A stretch of DNA of 26,699 bases from Bordetella parapertussis (GTDB lineage: Bacteria; Pseudomonadota; Gammaproteobacteria; Burkholderiales; Burkholderiaceae_B): positions 1 through 26,699 of the forward strand of contig CAMCYB010000025.1 of assembly GCA_945883615.1 (NCBI GenBank), written 5' to 3'. Position 1 is the stretch's first letter. Every line of letters starts with the position of its first letter. A model generated the notes under the pieces. That model was given only the letters and a program-made list of their open reading frames with translations, was not told the DNA's origin and ran no database searches. The translations under genes and the position numbers were made by a program. Below, in pieces: positions 14,920 through 22,157 of the stretch.

Positions 14920-16428
14920 ATGTTTGAAGAAGCCGAATCAGACCCCAGCATTACTGATGCAGTTGCTGAGCAACTTGAAAAAAGACTACGTACCCGTCTT
15001 TTACGTGCACAATATCTTCACCTCAATAAGAAAGATCGTGCGCTGTTGATTTTAGTAGGGGGTATTGATGGTGCGGGCAAGGGTGAAACAGTCAACTTGC
15101 TCAACGACTGGCTTGACCCGCGGCATATACGCACGATGGCGTTTCCCCCGCCGACAGCAGATGATCTTGCCTACCCGCCTTTTTACCGCTTCTGGCATTA
15201 TTTGCCACCGAAAGGTGAAACGGGCATTATGTTTGGCTCAGGCTATACGCCTTTAGTGATTGAAGCCTCGAAAAAAAACCCTAATTTAGAGTTGCTTGAA
15301 ATCATGACCACGACGGCCCGCCGCTTCGAGGCTGATTTGGTGGCAAACGGCGTACAAGTTATTAAACTTTGGTTCCATTTGTCTAAAGACGCACAACGCG
15401 CAAGAACCAAGCGCTTGCTGACCAACCCATCAACCGCATGGAAAGTGAGCCCGCAAGACGCAAAAGTGCACAAACACTTTGAGCGCATATCAAGAGGTGC
15501 GCAACGCGTTATTGAAGCAACCGATTCAACCCATTCCCCCTGGTTTATCATTCCGGCTGCTGACGATAACATGCGCCATATACGCACTGCACAAGCTGTT
15601 TTGCAGGCTTTTGAGCAACGAACCATCCGCGTACCACCCTTGCACGACCCCGCTAAGCTTCCACCCTTAACACGCAAACGCAACCCACTTGACCGCATAG
15701 ACTATACAAAAACGATCGACAAAGACGAGTATGAATCTGAAATACTAGACCTGCAAAATCAACTCGCTACATTAGTTCGACAGGCACAGTTTCAAAAAAT
15801 GGCATTATGTCTTGTGTTTGAGGGGCAAGACGCTGCCGGCAAAGGGGGCACCATTCGCCGCATTACCCATGCGCTTGATGCACGTCAATATGGCATTATG
15901 GCAACGGCAGCGCCCAAGGCTTTTGAGTTAGCGCGACCTTATTTATGGCGTTTCTGGCGTCAAGTGCCCCGCTTGGGGCGTATTTCAATTTTTGATCGCT
16001 CTTGGTATGGGCGCGTACTGGTTGAACGTGTGGAAAAACTCATCACACCCGTCAGCTATCGTCGCGCCTACAGCGAAATCAATCATTTTGAACAGCATCT
16101 GGTGCAAAGTCATATTCTTTTACTGAAATTTTGGCTAACCATTACACCTGAAGAGCAGCTTAAACGATTTAAAGAGCGCGAGCTGTCACCATTCAAACAA
16201 TTTAAAATCACTGATGAAGATTGGCGCAACCGCCGTAAAAAAACGGCCTATCATAGCGCTGCGGGCGACATGCTGAACTTAACCCACACCGAACTTGCCC
16301 CTTGGTTTATTGTGCCCTCTAACGATAAACGTCACGCTCGCGTCGCCGTTTTAAAGCACGTTGTTAACGCTCTTGAAGCGGCACTAAAAAACGACCCATG
16401 CCTACTCAATCAACCCACCAACAAATAA
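14920..16428 (+). CDS. pap: Two-domain PPK2 polyphosphate:AMP phosphotransferase
   Basis: 502 residues made of two PPK2 domains. The N-terminal one has Walker A GGIDGAGKGE (47-56) and FPPPTADDLAYPPFYRFWHY; the C-terminal one has Walker A GQDAAGKGG (302-310), the APKAFELARPYLWRFW stretch and Walker B FDRSWYGRVLVERVE (358-372). Two-domain class II PPK2 enzymes transfer phosphate from polyphosphate to AMP, giving ADP, and in characterised members the C-terminal domain does the work. Here the N-terminal domain has FGSGY at 105-109 where the second has FDRSWY, so its catalytic Asp-Arg is missing and it is probably structural. An AAGG site precedes ATG. It follows the dioxygenase by 11 bases and overlaps the HIT gene. 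Confidence 0.9.
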   Translation: MFEEAESDPSITDAVAEQLEKRLRTRLLRAQYLHLNKKDRALLILVGGIDGAGKGETVNLLNDWLDPRHIRTMAFPPPTADDLAYPPFYRFWHYLPPKGETGIMFGSGYTPLVIEASKKNPNLELLEIMTTTARRFEADLVANGVQVIKLWFHLSKDAQRARTKRLLTNPSTAWKVSPQDAKVHKHFERISRGAQRVIEATDSTHSPWFIIPAADDNMRHIRTAQAVLQAFEQRTIRVPPLHDPAKLPPLTRKRNPLDRIDYTKTIDKDEYESEILDLQNQLATLVRQAQFQKMALCLVFEGQDAAGKGGTIRRITHALDARQYGIMATAAPKAFELARPYLWRFWRQVPRLGRISIFDRSWYGRVLVERVEKLITPVSYRRAYSEINHFEQHLVQSHILLLKFWLTITPEEQLKRFKERELSPFKQFKITDEDWRNRRKKTAYHSAAGDMLNLTHTELAPWFIVPSNDKRHARVAVLKHVVNALEAALKNDPCLLNQPTNK

Positions 16429-16862
16429 ATTGCTTATTGTGTGATCAAGCTGGCGGCGAGATCATCTGGTCTAACGCAAGCTGTCGCGTGGTTGATGCAC
16501 AAGACGCCACCTACCCTGGCTCAACACGTGTTATTTGGCAAGATCACGTCGCTGAAATGACTGATTTAGAGATCGTTGCGCGCCAACACCTCATGAAGAT
16601 TGTGTTGATGGTGGAAGACGTCATGAGACATCAACTTAAACCACAGAAAGTGAACCTTGCCAGTTTAGGCAATCATGTACCGCATTTACATTGGCACATC
16701 ATACCCAGGTGGTCTGATGATGCGACTTTTCCTGAGCCGATATGGGCTGCTATAAAACGTTTAGATGAAAAGGTTGTTGCGCGACGTGAAACAATCAAAA
16801 CGCTATTGCCAAACTTTCACGTAGCCCTGCAGCAACGCTTAGCCATGATGAGTCGCGTTTAA
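16398..16862 (+). CDS. HIT-family nucleotide-binding hydrolase
   Basis: 154 residues with the histidine triad HLHWHIIPR (H96, H98, H100), preceded by NLASLGNHVPHLH, which is the usual HIT lead-in, and an N-terminal CLLC pair that in relatives can bind zinc. HIT proteins hydrolyse or transfer nucleotide groups (adenosine phosphoramidates, dinucleoside polyphosphates); the substrate here is unknown. The ATG at 16398 lies 31 bases inside the PPK2 gene in another frame, and no later in-frame ATG keeps the CLLC region, so the overlap seems real and suggests coupled translation. Its location after a polyphosphate:AMP enzyme hints at a shared role in adenylate metabolism. Confidence 0.87.
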   Translation: MPTQSTHQQINCLLCDQAGGEIIWSNASCRVVDAQDATYPGSTRVIWQDHVAEMTDLEIVARQHLMKIVLMVEDVMRHQLKPQKVNLASLGNHVPHLHWHIIPRWSDDATFPEPIWAAIKRLDEKVVARRETIKTLLPNFHVALQQRLAMMSRV

Positions 16863-17003
16863 TTATTCATTAGTTGTGTTTGATCATTCACTCACCGTGT
16901 TTGAAAAAGATGATCAACGTTAAACTTGTTAATGAGGTGGTTCAGGGGTTTAAGATGAGCATGAACCGTTTCATTTAATTTGGCTTATTGGATCTCCCTA
17001 TTT

Positions 17004-17927
17004 ATGCCTATGACAACCCAACACACGAGCCTTTGGCGTTCAATGCTATTTGTACCTGCCAATAGTGAAAAATTCCTAGAGAGTGCGCTCAAGCGCCCCA
17101 CCGACGCGATACAACTTGATCTTGAAGACGCCTGCCCGCCAGACTTAAAAGACAGTGCACGCCTGCAAATTGGTGCCATGGCGACACGCGCGGCAGCGCT
17201 CGGTTATGACGTCATTGTGCGAGTCAACCGCCCTTGGCGCCAATTGGTACGCGACCTTGAAGCGTGCGTTCACCCTGCCGTGCAAGCCATTACCCTGCCG
17301 AAAGTGTCTGATGCCGGCATGATTAAAGCTGTGGCTGAAATCATGGAAGAGTGTGAGTTGGCGGCGGGCATGCCTGTTGGCCAGACGCGCATTATCGCCA
17401 TGATTGAAGATGCGGAAAGCCTGAACCAATTCGATGCAATTGCACAAGCACACCCGCGTTTATATGGCATGATTGTTGGGGCTGAAGATTTAGCCGTATC
17501 GATGCGTATGGCTGTTGATACCGATAGCTTATATGTACCCAATGTCATGTTAGTTGCCGCGTGTCGGCGCGCGGGTATTGTGCCATTGGGTTTTGTGGGG
17601 TCTGTGGCTGATTACGCTGATCGCGAGGCGTTTGCACAAACCGTGCAACGTGCAGCACGGCTTGGGTTTGAAGGGGCATTTTGTATTCACCCCTCGCAAG
17701 TTGATGCCGCTAACGCAGCCTTCAGCCCTAAAGCTGAAGCTGTCACGCGTGCGCGTGCGCTGATTAAAGTTTTTGAAACTGAAAACGCGGCAGGGCGTGC
17801 CGCATGCACGTTTGAAGGTCGTATGGTTGATGCCCCAGTCGTCGCACAAGCACGCTTAATGATTGAGCGCGCAGAGCATTTAGATGCATTAACCTTGCGT
17901 CGTCAGCAATCAAATGTAGCGCCCTGA
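17004..17927 (+). CDS. HpcH/HpaI aldolase/citrate-lyase family (CitE-like) CoA-ester lyase
   Basis: About 307 residues, TIM barrel. Signatures are SMLFVPANSEKFLESAL at the N-terminus, DAIQLDLEDACPP with the metal-binding acids, IVRVNRP, RIIAMIEDAESL, MIVGAEDLAVSM with a conserved acidic residue, and GFEGAFCIHPSQV. Relatives include CitE-like lyases, malyl-CoA and citramalyl-CoA lyases; with no citD or citF nearby a free-standing CoA-ester lyase is more likely than a citrate lyase subunit. The start was placed at the ATG at 17004; a second ATG at 17010 and an upstream TTG at 16980 are alternatives, and none has a clear ribosome site. The gap from the HIT gene is 141 bases with nothing distinctive in it. 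Confidence 0.82.
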   Translation: MPMTTQHTSLWRSMLFVPANSEKFLESALKRPTDAIQLDLEDACPPDLKDSARLQIGAMATRAAALGYDVIVRVNRPWRQLVRDLEACVHPAVQAITLPKVSDAGMIKAVAEIMEECELAAGMPVGQTRIIAMIEDAESLNQFDAIAQAHPRLYGMIVGAEDLAVSMRMAVDTDSLYVPNVMLVAACRRAGIVPLGFVGSVADYADREAFAQTVQRAARLGFEGAFCIHPSQVDAANAAFSPKAEAVTRARALIKVFETENAAGRAACTFEGRMVDAPVVAQARLMIERAEHLDALTLRRQQSNVAP

Positions 17928-17953
17928 TCTTATATGTCAGGCCATAACATCTA

Positions 17954-18673
17954 ATGACACGTGACAATCGTCTACTAGACATCAATGCCTGCAACACTAA
18001 TGCTTTACCTGCGAGCTGGCGTAAGGTGTTAAACCAGCCAAACGTTAGCCAGACTTTAACGGCTGTTACAGCACACATTGCGACCCGCTTAAAAACTGGT
18101 GCAACCCTTTACCCTGACGACCCTTGGCGTGCACTCAGGCAACTACCCCTTGAGAAAGTGCGCGTGGTGATCTTAGGCCAAGACCCTTACCATGGCCCTG
18201 GGCAAGCGCATGGCTTAGCATTTTCAGTGCCAAACGACTGCCCCACACCACCCAGCTTACGCCACGTTTTGCAAGAAGTCGCCCGTAGCGACGCAGAACA
18301 AAACCCCAATGCCTTGCACCCACCACAACAGAATGATTTATCGCATTGGGTCTCTCAAGGTGTCTTGCTACTGAATACCGCCCTAACTGTTGAAGACGGC
18401 CAACCCGCCTCACATTCTCGCATTGGGTGGGCTCTTGTTACCGACGCCATTATTGCAGCTGTGGCGGCACAAACAGAGCGACCTATTGTGTTTATGCTTT
18501 GGGGTAAACATGCGCAGTCTAAACGTGACCTGATTCATGCTGATCAGCACTTGGTGCTGTGCGCCAATCACCCCTCGCCGCTATCGGCTCGCAGACCACC
18601 CTTGCCTTTTTTAGGCTGCGGGCATTTTGCGAAAGCCAATGAATGGCTGGGGGATGATGGGGTGTTGTTTTAA
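17954..18673 (+). CDS. ung: Uracil-DNA glycosylase (family 1)
   Basis: 239 residues. The water-activating motif is VVILGQDPYHGPGQAHGLAF (catalytic D77), the serine-rich element is SVPNDCPTPPSLRHVL, the central core is WVSQGVLLLNTALTVEDGQP, and the minor-groove loop is NHPSPLSARRPPLPFLGCGH with the catalytic His. It removes uracil from DNA at the start of base-excision repair. The HPSPLSA loop continues RRPPLPFLGCGHF rather than the short RGFFGCGHF of many family members, a modest lengthening. The gene lies 26 bases after the CitE-like gene. The ribosome site is weak. Confidence 0.94.
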   Translation: MTRDNRLLDINACNTNALPASWRKVLNQPNVSQTLTAVTAHIATRLKTGATLYPDDPWRALRQLPLEKVRVVILGQDPYHGPGQAHGLAFSVPNDCPTPPSLRHVLQEVARSDAEQNPNALHPPQQNDLSHWVSQGVLLLNTALTVEDGQPASHSRIGWALVTDAIIAAVAAQTERPIVFMLWGKHAQSKRDLIHADQHLVLCANHPSPLSARRPPLPFLGCGHFAKANEWLGDDGVLF

Positions 18674-18688
18674 ATGCATATAATTAAG

Positions 18689-18717
18689 TTGGCACTATTG
18701 TATAGAGTGCATATAAA
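18689..18717 (+). promoter_or_regulatory. Near-consensus sigma-70 promoter after ung, no gene behind it
   Basis: TTGGCA (18689-18694), 17 bases, TATAAA (18712-18717): five of six matches in each hexamer at the ideal spacing. It starts 15 bases past the ung stop and points right, antisense into ugd. The direct repeat TGCATATAA occurs on either side (18675-18683 and 18709-18717). No rightward open frame follows, so a transcript would be a short RNA or an antisense RNA of ugd. Confidence 0.45.
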
Positions 18718-18737
18718 TATATAGGCAAAAAATAATT

Positions 18738-18761
18738 AATGCAAATCTAAAAATTTGCATT
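18738..18761 (-). terminator. Terminator-like hairpin after ugd
   Basis: AATGCAAAT and ATTTGCATT form a perfect 9-bp stem with loop CTAAAA. Read leftward (the direction of ugd) the stem is followed by TAATTATTTTTTG, a usable T-run. It lies about 70 bases past the ugd stop and would also meet rightward transcripts from ung. Confidence 0.5.
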
Positions 18762-18829
18762 TGAGACTCATCAGTCTATAAATCCTTAAGGTGTTTGGCA
18801 CTGAACTGCACAAAAACCTTTTGGGAAGG

Positions 18830-19999
18830 TCAAGCATCTCTGCCAAACAAGTCGCGGGTATAGACTTTATCAGCCACGTCAGCAAGCACATCTGACATGC
18901 GGTTAGCGATGATGACATCAGACTGCTGTTTGAACACCGACAAATCTTTGACCACTTTAGATTTGTAAAACTCGTCTTGATCAAATGTTGGCTCGTAAAC
19001 AATCACCGTGACGCCCTTTGCCTTAATGCGCTTCATCACCCCTTGAATGCTTGAAGAGCGAAAGTTGTCTGAGCCCGCCTTCATTGTCAGTCGATAAATG
19101 CCAACCACGTCAGGCTTACGACTGAGAACACTTTCCGCAATAAAATCTTTGCGTGTACTGTTGGCATCCACAATGGCATTGATAAGGTTCTGTGGCACAT
19201 CGCTATAGTTAGCTAACAGTTGCTTGGTATCTTTAGGTAGGCAATAACCCCCATAACCGAAGCTTGGGTTGTTGTAGTGTGATCCGATTCGTGGATCAAG
19301 GCATACGCCATCAATGATTTGACGCGTATCAAGCCCTTGACGTGCAGCATAGGTATCTAACTCATTAAAATAGGCCACACGCATAGCAAGATAGGTATTG
19401 GCGAAAAGCTTGATGGCCTCGGCTTCGGTGCTGTCTGTGAGAATTGTGGGAATGTTTTGCTTGACTGCAGCCTGTTGCATGAGGTTCGCTAAGGTCTCGG
19501 CTCTGGCAGACCGCTCACCCACCACGATACGAGATGGGTGAAGGTTGTCATACAACGCCTGACCTTCACGTAAAAATTCGGGCGAAAAAATGAGGTTAGG
19601 CGTTCCCATTGCCTCACGCGTTTTAGCGGTGTAGCCCACGGGTACGGTTGATTTGATCACCATGACTGCATTTGGGTTGATGGCCATCACATCGCGAATC
19701 ACAGATTCAATAGATCGCGTGTCGAAATAGTTCGTTTGCGGGTCGTAGTCAGTTGGCGTGGCAATGATGACATAGTCTGCTTGGCCATAAGCTTCTTGCT
19801 TATTTAACGTTGCACGAAAATTCAGTGCTCGGTTTTTAAGAAAATCTTCAATGCCAGGGTCTTCAATCGGTGACTCCTTTCGATTGAGCTTTTCGATCTT
19901 CTCTGCAATGACGTCAAGGCACACCACTTCATTATGCTGTGCCAGCAAAATGCCATTTGAAAGCCCTACGTAGCCTGTACCAGCAATTGCGATTTTCAT
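18830..19999 (-). CDS. ugd: UDP-glucose 6-dehydrogenase (short form)
   Basis: 389 residues. NAD-binding [15 protein letters not shown] lies at 7-21. The central part has [14 protein letters not shown] and KSTVPVGYT, then [20 protein letters not shown]. The catalytic cysteine is C253 in [18 protein letters not shown]. It oxidises UDP-glucose twice to UDP-glucuronate, a precursor for capsule, exopolysaccharide or lipid A sugars. The length and motifs match the compact enterobacterial/Pasteurella type rather than the roughly 440-residue form common in Burkholderiales. No other sugar or polysaccharide gene is nearby, so it is an orphan here, possibly acquired. No good ribosome site precedes the ATG. 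Confidence 0.92.
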   Translation of the reverse strand: MKIAIAGTGYVGLSNGILLAQHNEVVCLDVIAEKIEKLNRKESPIEDPGIEDFLKNRALNFRATLNKQEAYGQADYVIIATPTDYDPQTNYFDTRSIESVIRDVMAINPNAVMVIKSTVPVGYTAKTREAMGTPNLIFSPEFLREGQALYDNLHPSRIVVGERSARAETLANLMQQAAVKQNIPTILTDSTEAEAIKLFANTYLAMRVAYFNELDTYAARQGLDTRQIIDGVCLDPRIGSHYNNPSFGYGGYCLPKDTKQLLANYSDVPQNLINAIVDANSTRKDFIAESVLSRKPDVVGIYRLTMKAGSDNFRSSSIQGVMKRIKAKGVTVIVYEPTFDQDEFYKSKVVKDLSVFKQQSDVIIANRMSDVLADVADKVYTRDLFGRDA

Positions 20000-20044
20000 A
20001 TTGTTTAGGTTTTAAGTTTAAATGTAACTAAAGTTTGTTGAGTA

Positions 20045-21154
20045 TTAGACCCCATACATCGCATAAGCATTTTCATCCGTCGTCAGCAACTTCATAAACT
20101 TCGGATGTAGAAAAAGCTTTTCTATCATTACCCCCACTTCAGTCAACACACCAATATCGACCAGTTGGTTCAGATAAATCGAAGCTGTTTGACGCTTGGC
20201 GATGCCCGCGTCGGTCACGCTCGCGATGCGGCAGTAGGGCAAATCAAAGATCAGCCTGACCAGCTCATGGCTGTACACCTTAGGCAACTTGGTGCGGATG
20301 TAATCCGTTGTGTGCTCAAACAGTGACCTAGTCGCCGCGATCTTAGCGGTGGTCCAGTTCGCCGTTTCCTCTACCCCCTTGAGCACATACAACACCCAAG
20401 GTTCCCAGGCTGCATCACGGGTAACGCCCAACAATAATCGGTAATAGTCACTCTTGTTATGAATGATGTATCGGCTCAAATACAGAATTGGTAAGGTTAG
20501 TAAGCTCTCCTGAATCAGAAATAAGCCATTTATGACCCTCCCCGTGCGGCCGTTACCGTCTGCAAAGGGATGAATTGCTTCGAACTGGTAGTGCCCGACG
20601 GCCATGCGAATCAGCGGATCTAGGTCCGTATGCTGATGCATGAAATCCTCCCAGTTTGCCAGCAGATCCCTCAACCGCTGCTCACCCTCAGGCGGCGTGT
20701 AGACCACGCTTCCCGTTAGATCGTTCTGCAACGCCGTGCCCGGAGACTTACGCACAGACATAAAGACACCCTTAATGTAGGTGCAGATTTCCTCGGCACT
20801 GCGTGTACTCAGAGGCGTGACACTTAAACTCCGATAACCCTCAAGCACCGCCCTGCTGCAACGCAGTGCTTCTTTTGTGGCTGGGTCAGCATGCTCTTCA
20901 TGATTAAAATGCTCAAAAAGCTTGTCAGTCGTCGTAACAATATTTTCGATTTCAGAACTGGCTTTCGCCTCAAGGAGTGGCAAAGTATTAATGAGCACAG
21001 ACTGATTTGGAATCAGTTCAGCCGCCTGCTTAAGCTGCGCAACAGCTGCCCTTGCCAAGATGCACTGCTTTAACACCGCCTTCGTTTCAAGCTCGTGTGA
21101 AGGTGGCAACAACGGTAATGCGTTGTAAGGACTGTCAGGGCGCCAGAGACTCAT
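20045..21154 (-). CDS. SoFic-type Fic protein AMPylase with C-terminal winged helix
   Basis: 369 residues from the ATG at 21154. Family openings (SLWRPDSPYNALPLLPP) fit this start; an ATG 19 codons upstream would place the operator-like boxes inside the coding region. The inhibitory motif S/TxxxE(G/N) is seen as SSEIEN at 66-71 in the N-terminal Fic domain, so the enzyme is the class II type that blocks its own ATP site. The core motif HPFADGNGRTGR at 195-206 has the catalytic His and the Asp, Asn and Arg that hold ATP. The C-terminus has a winged-helix region (CRIASVTDAGIAKRQTASIY) and ends like the Shewanella SoFic protein (KLFLHPKF). It should AMPylate a protein hydroxyl; the target is unknown. 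Base use resembles a more GC-rich source than the flanking intergenic DNA. Confidence 0.92.
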   Translation of the reverse strand: MSLWRPDSPYNALPLLPPSHELETKAVLKQCILARAAVAQLKQAAELIPNQSVLINTLPLLEAKASSEIENIVTTTDKLFEHFNHEEHADPATKEALRCSRAVLEGYRSLSVTPLSTRSAEEICTYIKGVFMSVRKSPGTALQNDLTGSVVYTPPEGEQRLRDLLANWEDFMHQHTDLDPLIRMAVGHYQFEAIHPFADGNGRTGRVINGLFLIQESLLTLPILYLSRYIIHNKSDYYRLLLGVTRDAAWEPWVLYVLKGVEETANWTTAKIAATRSLFEHTTDYIRTKLPKVYSHELVRLIFDLPYCRIASVTDAGIAKRQTASIYLNQLVDIGVLTEVGVMIEKLFLHPKFMKLLTTDENAYAMYGV

Positions 21155-21173
21155 GTTTATGAAATTAGATTTT

Positions 21174-21253
21174 ATCGACACAAGATCAGGATATGTCGAT
21201 GCAATCGACATGTCAATAAAATATGTCGATATTTATTTAAAAAATCGACATAT
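21174..21253. promoter_or_regulatory. Five phased ATCGACA boxes upstream of fic
   Basis: ATCGACA or its complement TGTCGAT occurs at 21174-21180, 21194-21200, 21204-21210, 21224-21230 and 21244-21250, in alternating orientation. The centres are 20, 10, 20 and 20 bases apart, that is whole helical turns on one face. Two pairs are longer perfect inverted repeats: ATGTCGAT-GCA-ATCGACAT (21193-21211) and ATATGTCGAT with ATCGACATAT across 13 AT-rich bases (21221-21253). This is the arrangement of a multi-site operator. The binding factor is not known; the Fic protein's own winged helix is the nearest candidate. Confidence 0.8.
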
Positions 21254-21273
21254 CCAAATTCTCTAGCTTCTAA

Positions 21274-21357
21274 ACTTGCTCGCAGACCTTGCATGACTAC
21301 AAACGCGATGCTTGGGTTGTTGAATTGGTGCGCTGGGCTAAAGAAATCGCACCCTAA
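21274..21357 (+). pseudogene. Possible 3' remnant of an unidentified gene
   Basis: An open stretch ends in HDYKRDAWVVELVRWAKEIA-P and a TAA at 21355-21357, preceded by a stop at 21271. It has the composition of a real protein C-terminus (tryptophans, charged amphipathic pattern) but no start. I do not recognise the family. It may be debris left by insertion of the fic or toxin-antitoxin genes, or a chance open frame. Confidence 0.3.
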
Positions 21358-21372
21358 TTGCTCGCCATCACA

Positions 21373-21663
21373 TCAAGCCAACGGCTCAAGCGTTAGCTTA
21401 AAACCCATTGCATTGATGACCTTAAAGAGCGTATCGGAACTGGGCGCACGCTCTCCGGAAAGGCTCTTGTAAAGACTTTCCCTAGATAGCCCGGTGTCGC
21501 GGGCAAGTTGAGTCATACCTCGAGCTCGGGCTATATCACCTAACGCTGCTGCCAATAATGCTGGATCGCCATCTTGTATTGCGGCTTGTAGGTAAGCAGC
21601 GATGTCTGCTTCATCATTGAGATAATTTGATGCATCAAATGGACGGGTCTTAATTTTGCTCAT
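21373..21663 (-). CDS. HigA-like antitoxin (addiction module antidote, XRE-type)
   Basis: 96 residues from the ATG at 21663, opening MSKIKTRPFDASNYLNDEAD, with a helix-turn-helix of the XRE type in GMTQLARDTGLSRESLYKSL and the closing SSDTLFKVINAMGFKLTLEP. This matches the family of probable addiction-module antidote proteins that pair with small RelE-fold killers. It should bind and neutralise the toxin and repress the operon. The frame is open 12 codons further upstream to 21699, but the family begins at the MSKIKTRPF part. It overlaps the end of the toxin gene by 14 bases; the toxin gene comes first, as in higBA. Confidence 0.88.
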   Translation of the reverse strand: MSKIKTRPFDASNYLNDEADIAAYLQAAIQDGDPALLAAALGDIARARGMTQLARDTGLSRESLYKSLSGERAPSSDTLFKVINAMGFKLTLEPLA

Positions 21664-21955
21664 TTCGTAGCTCCTGAGCCAAAGCCTTGGCTCGTTCAAT
21701 ATCTTTATTTTGGCTTGACTTGTTGCCTCCGCCGAGCATCATGATGACTGCGCTTCCGTGCAAAATGCAATACATTCGCCAGCCAGACCCAAAAACTTCG
21801 CGCATTTCCCAAACATTATCACCGACAGGTTTATGGTCTCCGAGGTTGCCAAGCGAGGCTTTTCTTAATCGAAGCTGTAATCGCACACGTGTCACACGAT
21901 CTTTTATGCTTTCAAGCCATCGTGTAAATTGCTCAGTTTCAATAATGCTGTACAT
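21650..21955 (-). CDS. HigB/RelE-superfamily toxin (addiction module killer)
   Basis: 101 residues: MYSIIETEQFTRWLESIKD at the start, RVRLQLRLRKASLGNLGDHKPVG with basic residues, VWEMREVFGSGWRMYCI with the conserved Arg and Tyr, and LGGGNKSSQNKDIERAKALA near the end. This is the layout of the phage-derived Gp49/HigB-like group of the ParE/RelE fold. Such toxins cleave mRNA at the ribosome; the exact target here is inferred from the family. It is the first gene of the pair and has a palindrome between its -35 and -10. Confidence 0.88.
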   Translation of the reverse strand: MYSIIETEQFTRWLESIKDRVTRVRLQLRLRKASLGNLGDHKPVGDNVWEMREVFGSGWRMYCILHGSAVIMMLGGGNKSSQNKDIERAKALAQELRNEQN

Positions 21956-21964
21956 ACGCCTATT

Positions 21965-21980
21965 GTATCCTAATGGATAC
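21965..21980 (-). promoter_or_regulatory. Toxin-antitoxin operator palindrome within the promoter
   Basis: GTATCC-TAAT-GGATAC is a perfect 6+6 inverted repeat ending 10 bases before the toxin ATG. Read leftward, a TACAAT -10 (21967-21962) overlaps its end and a TTGTAA -35 lies 16 bases before, so the palindrome fills the spacer. A repressor bound here would block RNA polymerase, as in autoregulated toxin-antitoxin operons. Confidence 0.6.
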
Positions 21981-22128
21981 GAATTACAAACAGAGAACCA
22001 AGACCTGCGATCTCAGTAAGTGGAGTCGAATGGTGAAGATTTTTTGATCATTCGAGTCTTTAATTATTGAGTAATCACCCTTCTTTGCTTCTTTTTGCAC
22101 GTTTTTTGTAAATTTTTCTAACAAGGGG

Positions 22129-22157
22129 TTTACCCCAACTCGGAAACCCGCTAAAAT
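22129..22157 (+). promoter_or_regulatory. Candidate promoter of the DEAD-box helicase gene
   Basis: TTTACC (22129-22134), 17 bases, TAAAAT (22152-22157): four and five of six consensus matches. A start near 22164 would give a 5' leader of about 220 bases. Long leaders are typical of cold-induced helicase and cold-shock messages, but regulation is only inferred. Confidence 0.4.

Noticed and set aside
21181..21211. The upstream ATG at 21211 as the fic start
   Set aside because: It would put two of the five phased boxes wholly, and a third nearly wholly, into coding sequence and add 19 residues not seen at the usual beginning of SoFic-type proteins.
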